Made by a program: the position numbers and the translations under genes. The notes under the pieces are model-generated. The model did no database searches and was not told the origin of the DNA. It saw nothing but the letters and a program-made list of their open reading frames with translations. Below, in pieces: positions 53,923 through 63,197 of a DNA stretch of 64,000 nt. Position 1 is the first letter of the stretch. Each line of letters begins with the position of its first letter. Origin of the DNA: Palleronia marisminoris (lineage in GTDB: Bacteria > Pseudomonadota > Alphaproteobacteria > Rhodobacterales > Rhodobacteraceae); contig NZ_FWFV01000001.1 of assembly GCF_900172315.1 (NCBI RefSeq), forward strand, positions 124,001-188,000. Direction: 5' to 3'.

Positions 53923-55275
53923 ATGGACAAGACGGCGCCGATCGAGCGACTGAAAAGCGACCACCCCGAGGTGGACGCGATCTTCGCCTGCATCTGCGAC
54001 CTGAACGGGGTGATGCGCGGCAAGCGCCTGCCCGCGGACCAGATCGACAAGGTCCGCGACGGCGGCCTTCGGATGCCGCTGTCGCTGCTCGGCATGGATA
54101 TCTGGGGCGAGGATGTGGAAGGGTCGGACCTGGTCTTCGACACGGGCGACGCCGACGGGATCTGCGAACACACAGGCCGCCCCGCGAGCCTCGTGAACTG
54201 GACCGAGCGCCCCACCGCCTTCGTCCAGCTCTGGACCCTGAACGAGGACGGCAGCCCCTTCGCCGGCGACCCGCGCCGGGCGCTCGCCTCGATCGTCGCG
54301 CGCTTCGCCGAGCGGGGGCTGACACCCGTGGTCGCGACCGAGCTAGAGTTCTACATCGTGGATCCCAGCAAGGCGGCCCCGCAGCCGCCCCGCTCGCCGG
54401 TGACGGGCAAGCGGCTGGATTCCGACGGCGCGCTGTCGCTGGACGAGCTTCAGCATTTCGACTCGCTGCTGAACGAGATCTATGACGGCTGCCGCGCGCA
54501 GGACATCCCTGCCGACAGCGCGATTTCCGAGAACGGCGCGGGCCAGTTCGAGATCAACTTCAAGCACTTGGCCGACCCTCTTAAGGCGGCGGATGATGCG
54601 GTCCTGTTCAAGCGGCTCGTGCGCGGCCTCGCCCGCAAGCATGGCTTCGCGGCGACCTTCATGGCCAAGCCCTATGGCGACCGCGCCGGGTCGGGGATGC
54701 ACGCCCACATCTCGCTGATCGACGCCGAGGGGCGGAACCTCTTCGACGATGGCGGCCCCGAAGGCACGCCGCTGCTGCGAAACGCGGTGTCGGGCCTTCT
54801 GCGCACGATGCCGGAACTGGGGCTGATCTTCGCCCCTCACGAGAACTCTTACCGCCGCCTCCTTCCTGGCGCCCACGCGCCCGCCTCCGTCGCCTGGGGC
54901 TATGAAAATCGCACCGTTGCGATCCGCATTCCCGGCGGCGACCACGCCGCCCGCCGGATCGAGCACCGCGTCGCGGGCGCGGATGCCAATCCCTACCTCG
55001 TCCTCACCGCGATCCTCGGCGGCATGCTTCTGGGCATCGAAGAGGAATGGGCACCCCCCGAACCCGTCACCGGGGATGCCTATTCCATGCGGCTCGACCG
55101 GCTGCCCCCCGACTGGGCCTCGGCCATCGACGCCTTCGCGCGGGGAGAACATGGCGAGCGTATTTTCGCGGGCCGTCTGAGGCGGATGTTCGAGCAATGC
55201 AAGCGGCAGGAGCTCGGCCGCTTCACCCGGCACGTGACCGACTTCGAATACCACTCCTACCTGGAGGCCGTCTGA
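53923..55275 (+). CDS. puuA: Glutamine synthetase family protein, PuuA-like gamma-glutamylpolyamine synthetase
   Basis: The 450-aa protein is a glutamine synthetase homologue of the gamma-glutamylputrescine synthetase group. It has LEFYIVDPSK for the metal-site Glu, ENGAGQFEINFKH, MAKPYGDRAGSGMHAHISL and the NRTVAIRIPGG segment. It should ligate glutamate to putrescine or a similar amine at the expense of ATP. The adjacent PuuB-like oxidase and PotFGHI importer strongly favour a polyamine over ammonia. ATG 53923 gives a normal N-terminus; a GTG five codons earlier lies inside the operator. Confidence 0.88.
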   Translation: MDKTAPIERLKSDHPEVDAIFACICDLNGVMRGKRLPADQIDKVRDGGLRMPLSLLGMDIWGEDVEGSDLVFDTGDADGICEHTGRPASLVNWTERPTAFVQLWTLNEDGSPFAGDPRRALASIVARFAERGLTPVVATELEFYIVDPSKAAPQPPRSPVTGKRLDSDGALSLDELQHFDSLLNEIYDGCRAQDIPADSAISENGAGQFEINFKHLADPLKAADDAVLFKRLVRGLARKHGFAATFMAKPYGDRAGSGMHAHISLIDAEGRNLFDDGGPEGTPLLRNAVSGLLRTMPELGLIFAPHENSYRRLLPGAHAPASVAWGYENRTVAIRIPGGDHAARRIEHRVAGADANPYLVLTAILGGMLLGIEEEWAPPEPVTGDAYSMRLDRLPPDWASAIDAFARGEHGERIFAGRLRRMFEQCKRQELGRFTRHVTDFEYHSYLEAV

Positions 55276-56585
55276 TGGACATGTTCGCGCATCCCTACGC
55301 CGGCTCGGGCGCGTATCCCGACAGCTACTACGCCGCCTCGGCCAACCCCGCCCCGCTGCGCCCGCGGCTGGAAGGGCGGCACGAGGTCGATATCTGCGTC
55401 GTCGGCGGTGGCTATTCGGGCCTCTCCACCGCGATCACGCTGCTGGAGCAGGGCCATTCCGTGACGCTGATCGAGGGCGCCCGGATCGGCTGGGGTGCCT
55501 CGGGCCGGAACGGCGGGCAGATCGTCAACGGGTTGAACGCGGGGCTGCACGTCTTCCGCCGCCGCTTTGGGAACGAGGTCGCGCAGAAGGTCGCCGCGCT
55601 GTTCATGGAAGGCGGCGAGATCATCCGCGACCGGGTCGCGCGCTACGGGATCGACTGCGACCTGAAGGAGGGCAACGTCTTCGCCGCCTTCAACGACCGC
55701 CACATGCGCGAGTTGCGCGAAAAGCGCGACCTCTGGGCCTCCTACGGACTGAACAGCCTGCAGATGCTGGGCCGGGACGAGATGCGCGAGCACGCGACGA
55801 CCGACCTCTACTGCGGCGGGATGATCGACACCAAGGGTGGACACATGCACCCGCTGAACCTCGCCCTCGGCGAGGCCGCGGCTGTCGAAAGCCTCGGCGG
55901 CACGATCCATGAGATGTCGCCGGTGATCTTCGCCGATACCGACGCCCCCCGCCCCGTGCTCCGCACCGAGGGCGGCGAGATCGAGGCGCGCACGCTGGTC
56001 CTGTGCGGCAACGCTTACCTCAAGGGGGTGGTGCCGGGGCTGGAATGGCGGGTGATGCCGGTTTCCACCCAAGTCATGGCGACGGAGCCGCTGGGTGCCG
56101 AGCGCGCCCGCGCGCTGATGCCCGCCGACACCTGCGTCGAGGACGTGCGCTATATCCTCGACTATTACCGCATGTCGGCCGATCACCGGCTGCTCTTCGG
56201 GGGCGGCAGCGTCTATGGCGGCACGGATCCCAAGGACATCAAGCGCAAGCTCGTCCGCTCGATGGAGCGGGTGTTCCCGTCGCTGAAGGATACGGCGATC
56301 GAGCATGCCTGGTCGGGCAACTTCGCCCTCTCGTTCACCCGCGTGCCCCAGATGGGCCGGATCGGGACGTCCACCTATTTCGCCCACGGCTATTCGGGTC
56401 ACGGCGTCTCGGGCTCGCACCTCTTCGGGCGCATCCTGGGCGAAGCGATCCACGGCGATCTGTCGCGCTTCGACATGTTCGCGAACCTGCCCTGGCTGCC
56501 CTTCCCCGGCGGCCGGACCTTCCGCGTTCCCTACTCCGTCCTCGGCTCGTGGTGGTATGCCGCGCGCGACCGACTGGGCGTCTGA
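55275..56585 (+). CDS. puuB: FAD-dependent oxidoreductase, PuuB-like gamma-glutamylputrescine oxidase
   Basis: The 436-aa flavoprotein has the dinucleotide-binding motif ICVVGGGYSGLSTAITL, GASGRNGGQIVNG, and a C-terminal FAD-contact region (FAHGYSGHGVSGSHLFG). It belongs to the DAO/PuuB family, which oxidises gamma-glutamylputrescine to the aldehyde. ATG 55275 overlaps the puuA stop (TGATG), so the two are translationally coupled. Confidence 0.9.
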   Translation: MDMFAHPYAGSGAYPDSYYAASANPAPLRPRLEGRHEVDICVVGGGYSGLSTAITLLEQGHSVTLIEGARIGWGASGRNGGQIVNGLNAGLHVFRRRFGNEVAQKVAALFMEGGEIIRDRVARYGIDCDLKEGNVFAAFNDRHMRELREKRDLWASYGLNSLQMLGRDEMREHATTDLYCGGMIDTKGGHMHPLNLALGEAAAVESLGGTIHEMSPVIFADTDAPRPVLRTEGGEIEARTLVLCGNAYLKGVVPGLEWRVMPVSTQVMATEPLGAERARALMPADTCVEDVRYILDYYRMSADHRLLFGGGSVYGGTDPKDIKRKLVRSMERVFPSLKDTAIEHAWSGNFALSFTRVPQMGRIGTSTYFAHGYSGHGVSGSHLFGRILGEAIHGDLSRFDMFANLPWLPFPGGRTFRVPYSVLGSWWYAARDRLGV

Positions 56586-56610
56586 CTTCACCCCCCGCAT
56601 GGAGCCTGCC

Positions 56611-57693
56611 ATGAGCCGCACGACCCTGACTGCCCTGCTGCTGACCCTGCCCCTGACGGCGCAGGCGCAAGAGACGCTGAACTTCTACAACTGGTCCGAC
56701 TACATCGCCGAGGACACGATCCCCGGCTTCCAGGACGAGACCGGCACGAGCGTCAACTACGACGTCTTCGACTCGAACGAGGTGGTCGAGGCCAAGCTGC
56801 TCGCCGGCTCGACCGGCTACGACCTTGTCGTGCCGTCGCTCGAATTCATGGCGCGGCAGGCGCAGGCCGGCGTCTTCCAGGAGATCGACAAGTCTAAGCT
56901 GGACAACTACGGCAACCTCGACCCCGAGATCATGCGCATCATCGAGGCGAACGATCCCGGCAACGCCTTCGGCATCCCGTGGATGATGTACTCGGTCGGG
57001 CCGGGCTACGATGTCGCCGCCGTCACCGAACGGCTGGGCGAAGACGCAAATCTCGACAGCTGGTCGCTGGTCTTCGACCCCGCCAATGCCGAGAAGCTGG
57101 CCGATTGCGGCATTGCGCTGCTCGACAGCCCGTCCGAGATCACGGCCGCCGCGCTGAACTACCTTGGCCTCGATCCCACGTCGGAGGATGCGGGCGATCT
57201 GGATCAGGCGATGGCGCTGCTGTCGGAGATCCGGCCGCACATCCGCTACTTCCACTCGTCGCAATATATCAACGACCTGGCGAACGGCGACATCTGCCTT
57301 GCGGTCGGCTATTCGGGCGACATCCTCCAAGCCAAGGACCGCGCCGCCGAGTCCGGCAACGGGATCGAGATCCGCTATGTCATCCCCGAGGAAGGCGCGC
57401 TTCTTGGCTTCGACATGCTGGCGATCCCCGCCGATGCGCCGCACCCGGACGCAGCCTATGCCTTCATCGACTACTTCCTGCGCCCCGAGGTGACGGCGGC
57501 GGTGTCGGACGCGGTGTTCTACGCCAACGCCAATAAGGCGGCGACGCCGCTGGTGTCCGAGGAAGTGCGCAACGATCCCGGCATCTACCCGCCAGAGGCG
57601 ACGCTGACCAAGATGTATTCGGCCAAGCCCCACAGTGCTCGTTACGACAGGTCGCTGACCCGGGCGTGGACCACGCTGAAGACCGGCCGCTGA
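56611..57693 (+). CDS. potF: Polyamine ABC transporter substrate-binding protein
   Basis: The 360-aa precursor has a short signal peptide (MSRTTLTALLLTLPLTAQAQ) followed by the PotD/PotF fold (ETLNFYNWSDYIAEDTIPGF, YDVFDSNEVVEAKLLAGSTGYDLVVPS, YIPEEGA-like VIPEEGALLGFDMLAIP). It binds putrescine or another polyamine in the periplasm. GGAG precedes ATG 56611. Confidence 0.93.
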   Translation: MSRTTLTALLLTLPLTAQAQETLNFYNWSDYIAEDTIPGFQDETGTSVNYDVFDSNEVVEAKLLAGSTGYDLVVPSLEFMARQAQAGVFQEIDKSKLDNYGNLDPEIMRIIEANDPGNAFGIPWMMYSVGPGYDVAAVTERLGEDANLDSWSLVFDPANAEKLADCGIALLDSPSEITAAALNYLGLDPTSEDAGDLDQAMALLSEIRPHIRYFHSSQYINDLANGDICLAVGYSGDILQAKDRAAESGNGIEIRYVIPEEGALLGFDMLAIPADAPHPDAAYAFIDYFLRPEVTAAVSDAVFYANANKAATPLVSEEVRNDPGIYPPEATLTKMYSAKPHSARYDRSLTRAWTTLKTGR

Positions 57694-57700
57694 GGCAGAT

Positions 57701-57720
57701 CGGGCCGCTCCGGCGGCCCG
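57701..57720 (+). terminator. Intercistronic GC hairpin after potF
   Basis: An 8-bp stem (CGGGCCGC / GCGGCCCG) with a 4-nt loop starts seven bases after the potF stop and ends nine bases before potG. There is no T-run, and it probably protects the potF message. Confidence 0.6.
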
Positions 57721-57729
57721 GACACCCCC

Positions 57730-58824
57730 ATGACAGACACCCCCCTCCTTTGTATCGAGAACGTCACCAAGTCCTTCGGCGCCACCTATGCCGTGGACGA
57801 CGTGTCCCTCGACATCCGCCGCGGCGAGCTGTTCTGCCTTCTGGGCGGATCGGGCTGCGGCAAGTCCACCCTGTTGCGGATGCTCGCGGGGTTCGAGGCG
57901 CCGAGCGCCGGGCGCATCGCGCTTGACGGGCAGGACCTTGCAAACGTGCCGCCCCACCAGCGCGACACGAACATGATGTTCCAATCCTACGCGCTGTTTC
58001 CCCACATGAGCGTCGAGAAGAACGTCTCTTACGGGTTGCGCCGCGCGGGCCTGCCCCGCGCCGAGATCGCCACTCGCGTGACCGAGATGCTGGCGCTTGT
58101 GCAGATGGAGCGGTTTGCCGCCCGCAAACCCCACCAGCTTTCGGGCGGCCAACGGCAACGGGTGGCGTTGGCCCGTGCGCTGGCAAGGCGGCCCAAGCTG
58201 CTGCTGCTGGACGAGCCACTGGGCGCGCTGGACCGCAAGCTGCGCGAAGAGACGCAGCTCGAGCTGAAGAAGATCCAGGAGACGCTGGGGATCACCTTCA
58301 TCGTCGTGACCCACGACCAGGACGAGGCGATGACCCTTGGCGACCGGCTGGGCATCATGCGCGAGGGGCGGATCGTGCAGGTCGGCACCCCGCACGAGGT
58401 CTACGAGTTCCCGCAATCGCGCTTTGTCGCGGATTTCATCGGCACCGTGACCCTGTTCGATGGCACCCTGACCGAGGATCGCCCGACCGACGCCGTGATC
58501 GACAGCCCCGAGGCCGGCGGTCCGATCCGCATTCCCCACGCCGTCACCGGCTCGGTCGGGCAGTCGGTCGCCGTCGCCCTGCGCCCCGAGAAGATCGTCA
58601 TCGGCCGCACCCCGCCCGAGGGTGTCGAGAACCGCCTGATCGGCACGGTCGAGACCCTCGTCTATCAAGGCGCGGCGTCCATTTTCCTCGTCCGGCTCGA
58701 CAGCGGGAAATCGGTCCGCGTCAGCCGCTCGAACCGCGAGCGGGGCGAGGCCGAGGCGATCGCGCAGGGCGACCGCGTCCACCTGGGCTTCTCCGGCCAG
58801 TCCGCCGTGGTGCTTGCCTCGTGA
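57730..58824 (+). CDS. potG: Polyamine ABC transporter ATP-binding protein
   Basis: The 364-aa protein has an ABC domain with Walker A GGSGCGKSTL, Q-loop MFQSYALFPHM, signature LSGGQRQRV, Walker B LLLDEPLGALD and a C-terminal TOBE domain (about 280-360). It matches PotG/PotA. It overlaps the permease gene by four bases (GTGA). Confidence 0.95.
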   Translation: MTDTPLLCIENVTKSFGATYAVDDVSLDIRRGELFCLLGGSGCGKSTLLRMLAGFEAPSAGRIALDGQDLANVPPHQRDTNMMFQSYALFPHMSVEKNVSYGLRRAGLPRAEIATRVTEMLALVQMERFAARKPHQLSGGQRQRVALARALARRPKLLLLDEPLGALDRKLREETQLELKKIQETLGITFIVVTHDQDEAMTLGDRLGIMREGRIVQVGTPHEVYEFPQSRFVADFIGTVTLFDGTLTEDRPTDAVIDSPEAGGPIRIPHAVTGSVGQSVAVALRPEKIVIGRTPPEGVENRLIGTVETLVYQGAASIFLVRLDSGKSVRVSRSNRERGEAEAIAQGDRVHLGFSGQSAVVLAS

Positions 58825-59687
58825 GGCGGCTCGTCCCCCTCGTCCCCTTCCTGTGGCTGGGGCTGTTCTTCGTCATCCCCTTCGCGGTGCTGCTGAAGAT
58901 CTCGTTCAGCGAGCCGGCCATCGCCATGCCGCCCTACCTGCCGCTGTGGGAGTGGGCGGACGGCGTCCTGACCATCGCGATCAACCTCGGGAACTACATC
59001 TTCCTGACCGAGGATCCGCTCTACCTCGTGTCCTACCTGTCCTCGGTGCGGATCGCAGCGATCTCGACCCTGGTGACGCTGCTGATCGGCTACCCGATGG
59101 CCTACGCCATCGCGCGCGCGCCCGAGGGGCGGCGCAACATCCTGCTGATGCTGGTGATCCTGCCATTCTGGACCTCGTTCCTGCTGCGCGTCTATGCGTG
59201 GATCGGGATTCTCAAGGCCAACGGGGTGCTGAACAACGCGCTGATGTCGCTGGGCCTGATCGATCAGCCGCTGGTGATCCTGCAGACCGACATCGCCGTC
59301 TACCTCGGCATCGTCTACACCTACCTGCCCTTCATGATCCTGCCGCTTTATGCGACCCTGTCCCGCCTCGACGGGGACCTGTTGGAGGCATCGGCCGATC
59401 TTGGCGCGAGGCCGCTGACGACCTTCGCGACCGTCACCCTGCCGCTGTCGATGCCGGGAGTGCTGGCCGGCTCCATGCTGGTCTTCATCCCGGCGGTCGG
59501 AGAATACGTGATCCCGGCGCTTCTTGGTGGCCCCGACACGCTGATGATCGGCACGGTGTTGTGGAACGAGTTCTTCCTCAACCGCGACTGGCCCGTCGCC
59601 TCGGCCGTGGCCATCGTCATGGTCCTGGTCCTGGCGCTTCCCATCGCGCTCCTGCGCCGCATCCAGAGCCGGGCGGAAAAGGCATGA
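58821..59687 (+). CDS. potH: Polyamine ABC transporter permease
   Basis: The 288-aa membrane protein has about six spans and the EAA loop EASADLGARPLTTFATVTLPLSMPG. The N-terminus begins at GTG 58821, coupled to potG by GTGA. It overlaps potI by ATGA. Confidence 0.93.
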   Translation: MRRLVPLVPFLWLGLFFVIPFAVLLKISFSEPAIAMPPYLPLWEWADGVLTIAINLGNYIFLTEDPLYLVSYLSSVRIAAISTLVTLLIGYPMAYAIARAPEGRRNILLMLVILPFWTSFLLRVYAWIGILKANGVLNNALMSLGLIDQPLVILQTDIAVYLGIVYTYLPFMILPLYATLSRLDGDLLEASADLGARPLTTFATVTLPLSMPGVLAGSMLVFIPAVGEYVIPALLGGPDTLMIGTVLWNEFFLNRDWPVASAVAIVMVLVLALPIALLRRIQSRAEKA

Positions 59688-60481
59688 GAAGCCCTGTCGC
59701 GCTGCGCATCGTGGTCGTCGCGGGCTTCCTGTTCCTCTACGCCCCGATCCTCAGCCTCGTCATCTACAGCTTCAACGAAAGCCGCCTCGTCACGGTCTGG
59801 AGCGGCTTTTCCCTGAAATGGTACGGCGAGCTTCTGTCCGACCCTCAGATCATCGGGGCGGCGTGGATCAGCCTGAAGGTCGCGTTCCTGTCGGCCTCGA
59901 TCGCCACGGTGCTTGGCACACTGGCCGCGCTGGTCCTCGTGCGGGGCGGCAGAGGTCGGGCGGTGCTTGGCGGGCTGGTGACGGCGCCGCTGGTCATGCC
60001 CGAGGTCATCATCGGGCTGTCGCTGCTTCTGCTCTTCGTCGCGATGGAGGGCCTGATCGGCTGGCCCGGGGGGCGCGGCCTTCTGACCATCGTGATCGCC
60101 CACGCCACCTTCGGCGCCGCCTTCGCGACCGTGGTGATCGAGGCGCGGATGGTCACGCTCGACCGCGCGGTCGAGGATGCGGCGCAGGATCTGGGCGCAG
60201 GGCCCCTGCGCGTGTTCTTCGACGTCACCCTGCCCGCCCTTGCGCCCGCGCTGGTCTCGGCCTGGCTCCTGGCCTTCACGCTCAGCCTCGACGACGTGGT
60301 GATCGCAAGCTTCGTGGCTGGACCGGGATCGTCCACGCTGCCGATGGTGATATTCTCGAAGGTACGGCTGGGAGTCAGCCCCGAGGTCAACGCGCTGGCG
60401 ACGCTGGTGATCGTCCTTGTCAGTTGCCTCGTCCTGATCGCCGCCTGGGTCTCGGCGCGGCAGCGGGTGCCCGAGGCCTGA
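59684..60481 (+). CDS. potI: Polyamine ABC transporter permease
   Basis: The 265-aa membrane protein has about six spans, the PotI-type FNESRLVTVWSGFSLKWYGELL segment and the EAA loop EDAAQDLGAGPLRVFFDVTLPALAPA. ATG 59684 is coupled to potH. It ends the operon; the next 141 bases contain no gene. Confidence 0.93.
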   Translation: MRSPVALRIVVVAGFLFLYAPILSLVIYSFNESRLVTVWSGFSLKWYGELLSDPQIIGAAWISLKVAFLSASIATVLGTLAALVLVRGGRGRAVLGGLVTAPLVMPEVIIGLSLLLLFVAMEGLIGWPGGRGLLTIVIAHATFGAAFATVVIEARMVTLDRAVEDAAQDLGAGPLRVFFDVTLPALAPALVSAWLLAFTLSLDDVVIASFVAGPGSSTLPMVIFSKVRLGVSPEVNALATLVIVLVSCLVLIAAWVSARQRVPEA

Positions 60482-60622
60482 CCTCGCGCCCGCTGGTGCT
60501 GGACAAACGCGAGCCGGTCGCCCAAGGACGATCCCGACACGTGACCTCGGAAATACTGAGATGCGACCAACGCACCGCGATCACCGACAGCCCGCGCCGC
60601 AGGCCGACCGGCAGGTCGCCTG

Positions 60623-62326
60623 ATGCTGCGCGCCTTCGCGTCCTATTACCGCCCGTGGCGCAAGCTTTTCTGGCTCGATTTCGGAAGCGCCGTCCTGTCG
60701 GGGCTGCTGGAGCTGTCGTTCCCGCTTGCCATCAAGCTCTTCATCGACGTGCTGCTGCCCCGGGGCGATCTGGCGCTGACTGTCGTGTCCGCCGTGGGTC
60801 TGCTGCTGATCTACGCGCTGAACACCGGCCTGATGGCGGTCGTGATCTACTGGGGCCACATGCTCGGCATCAACATCGAGACCGAGATGCGCCGCCGCGC
60901 CTTCGACCAGCTTCAGCGGCTGTCGTTCTCGTATTTCGACAAGGTTCGCACCGGTAAGCTGGTCGCCCGCGTGACCCGCGACCTCGAAGAAATCGGAGAG
61001 GTCGCGCATCACGGCCCCGAGGACCTGTTCGTCGCCGTGATGACCTTCGTCGGCGCCTTCATCATGATGCTGGCGATCGACGTGCAGCTTGCGCTGATCA
61101 CCCTTGCCATCGTGCCGGCCTGCGCGGCCGTGGTCTTCGTCTTCGGGGGCCGCATGACCCGGACATGGCGGTCGATCTATGCCCGCGTCGCCGATTTCAA
61201 CGTCCGCCTGGAAGAGAACGTGGGCGGCATCCGCGTGGTTCAGGCCTTCGCGAACGAGGCGCACGAGGCCGACCTCTTCGCCCGCGACAACGCCAAGTAT
61301 CGCGACACGAAGCTGGCCGCATACAGGGTCATGGCCGCCTCATCGACACTCAACTACATGGGGATGCGGCTGGTGCAGGTCGCCGTGATGGTGGCGGGCG
61401 CGGCTTTCGTTCTGGACGGTTCGCTCACCACCGGCGGCTACGTCGCGTTCCTGTTGCTGGTGACCCTGTTCTTCCGCCCGATCGAGAAGATCGCCGCTGT
61501 GATCGAGCTCTACCCCCGCGGCATCGCCGGCTTCCGCCGCTACATCGAATTGATGGAGACGCGCCCCGACATCGAGGACCGCGCCGATGCCGCCGACGCC
61601 CCGTCCCTGACCGGCGCGATCCGGTTCGAGGGCGTGACCTTCGGCTACGCGCCAGATCGCCCGATCCTGAAGGACGTGAGCCTCGACGTCGCCGCGGGCG
61701 AGACGCTGGCGCTGGTCGGCCCATCGGGCGCCGGCAAGACCTCGCTTCTGGCGCTGGTGCCGCGCTTCTACGACCCGCAGCGGGGTCGCATCACCATCGA
61801 CGGGATGGACGTGGCCGACATGACCTTGCGCTCGCTCCGCCGGCAGGTCGGGATCGTCAGCCAGGACGTGTTCCTGTTCGGCGGAACCCTGCGCGAGAAC
61901 ATCGGCTATGGCCGCCTCGGCGCGACCGAGGACGAGATCCTCGAGGCCGCCCGCCGCGCCCGCTTGGGCGAGGTGATCGAAGCCCTTCCCGAGGGGCTGG
62001 ATACGGTGGTGGGCGAGCGGGGGGTAACCCTGTCGGGCGGGCAGAAGCAGCGCGTCGCCATCGCGCGGATCTTCCTCAAGAACCCGCCGATCCTGATCCT
62101 GGACGAGGCGACGTCTGCGCTCGACACCGAAACCGAGCGCCGCATCCAGCAGGCCCTGACCGAGCTGACCCGCGGCCGGACCACGCTGGTCATCGCGCAC
62201 CGGCTGGGCACGATCCGCGACGCCGACCGCATTGCGGTGATGGAGGACGGGCATATCGTCGAAATCGGGTCTCACAAGGCATTGCTTGAAAAGGCGGGGG
62301 CCTATGCGCGGCTGAGCGCTGCCTGA
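60623..62326 (+). CDS. ABC exporter with fused membrane and ATPase domains (MsbA/multidrug type)
   Basis: The 567-aa half-transporter has a six-span type I exporter domain (about residues 15-300) followed by an ATPase with Walker A GPSGAGKTSL, signature LSGGQKQRV, Walker B ILILDEATSALD and H-loop AHRLGTI. It would work as a homodimer. Its position directly before a FecCDE-type importer suggests siderophore or metal export, but lipid or drug export is equally compatible. The start has only a weak ribosome-binding site. Confidence 0.88.
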   Translation: MLRAFASYYRPWRKLFWLDFGSAVLSGLLELSFPLAIKLFIDVLLPRGDLALTVVSAVGLLLIYALNTGLMAVVIYWGHMLGINIETEMRRRAFDQLQRLSFSYFDKVRTGKLVARVTRDLEEIGEVAHHGPEDLFVAVMTFVGAFIMMLAIDVQLALITLAIVPACAAVVFVFGGRMTRTWRSIYARVADFNVRLEENVGGIRVVQAFANEAHEADLFARDNAKYRDTKLAAYRVMAASSTLNYMGMRLVQVAVMVAGAAFVLDGSLTTGGYVAFLLLVTLFFRPIEKIAAVIELYPRGIAGFRRYIELMETRPDIEDRADAADAPSLTGAIRFEGVTFGYAPDRPILKDVSLDVAAGETLALVGPSGAGKTSLLALVPRFYDPQRGRITIDGMDVADMTLRSLRRQVGIVSQDVFLFGGTLRENIGYGRLGATEDEILEAARRARLGEVIEALPEGLDTVVGERGVTLSGGQKQRVAIARIFLKNPPILILDEATSALDTETERRIQQALTELTRGRTTLVIAHRLGTIRDADRIAVMEDGHIVEIGSHKALLEKAGAYARLSAA

Positions 62327-62342
62327 GCTTGCCGACACCAGC

Positions 62343-62359
62343 CCCGTCTGTCAGACGGG
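62343..62359. promoter_or_regulatory. Palindrome between the ABC exporter and the FecE-like gene
   Basis: CCCGTCT-GTC-AGACGGG is a perfect odd-length palindrome of 17 bases, 17 bases after the exporter stop. It may be a regulator site for the iron importer or a small terminator hairpin for the exporter. Confidence 0.35.
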
Positions 62360-62393
62360 TAGCCGAGTGTTTTGATCTGAATTGCGCGATGCG

Positions 62394-63197
62394 ATGACCG
62401 AGATGCCCCGGGGCGAGACCGTCACGATCAACGACCTCTGCGTCCGGCGCGGGGGGCGTCTGGTGCTGGACGACGTCTCGCTGACCGTCGAGCCGGGGAA
62501 GATGACCGCCCTGATCGGCCCGAACGGCTGCGGGAAGTCGACGCTTCTCAAGACCGTCTCGCGGATCCTGCGGGCCGAGGCCGGCACCGTATCCCTTGGC
62601 GACGAACGGACCGACCGGCTGTCGCCCCGCGCGGTCGCGCAGCGCATGGCGATGCTGCCCCAGTCCCCCCTGACGCCCGACGGAATGCGCGTCCGGGACC
62701 TGGTTGCCCAGGGCCGGCATCCCCATCGCGGGCTGATCCGCCAATGGTCGCGCGATGACGACGCGGCCATAGCCCGCTCCATGGAGCAGGCGGACGTCAC
62801 GGGTCTGGCGGATGCGCGCGTCGAGGCGCTGTCGGGCGGCCAGCGCCAGCGGGTCTGGATCGCCATGACCCTGGCGCAAGAGACAGGGATCCTCCTGCTG
62901 GACGAGCCGACGACCTACCTGGACCTGGCCGTCCAGATCGGGATCATGCGGCTGCTATCCGACCTCGCGCTGTCGGGACGGACGGTGCTGGTCGTCCTGC
63001 ACGAGCTGAACCTGGCCGCCGCCTTCGCCGACCACATCGTGATGATGAAGGACGGCCGGATCGCGTGCCAAGGCGCGCCGACCGAGGTTCTGACGCCCGA
63101 GGCGCTGTCGGGGGTCTTCGGCCTCGACGCGCGGGTGATGCCCGACCCCGAGACCGGGCGGCCCGTCTGCCTGCCCCGCACCGGCGTCGCGGCATGA
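62394..63197 (+). CDS. FecE/FhuC-type ABC transporter ATP-binding protein
   Basis: The roughly 267-aa ATPase has Walker A GPNGCGKSTL, LPQSPLTPDGMRVRDLVAQGRHPH, signature LSGGQRQRV, Walker B LLLDEPTTYLD and LHELNLAAAF. That pattern is typical of ferric-siderophore, haem or cobalamin importers. The start is unclear: ATG 62394, a TTG at 62382 and other codons lack a good ribosome-binding site. It is coupled to the permease by ATGA. Confidence 0.9.
   Translation: MTEMPRGETVTINDLCVRRGGRLVLDDVSLTVEPGKMTALIGPNGCGKSTLLKTVSRILRAEAGTVSLGDERTDRLSPRAVAQRMAMLPQSPLTPDGMRVRDLVAQGRHPHRGLIRQWSRDDDAAIARSMEQADVTGLADARVEALSGGQRQRVWIAMTLAQETGILLLDEPTTYLDLAVQIGIMRLLSDLALSGRTVLVVLHELNLAAAFADHIVMMKDGRIACQGAPTEVLTPEALSGVFGLDARVMPDPETGRPVCLPRTGVAA

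Noticed and set aside
62343-62375. Intrinsic terminator after the ABC exporter
   Set aside because: The stem is good but the TTTT lies 11 bases past it, too far for a standard terminator; reported only as a palindrome.
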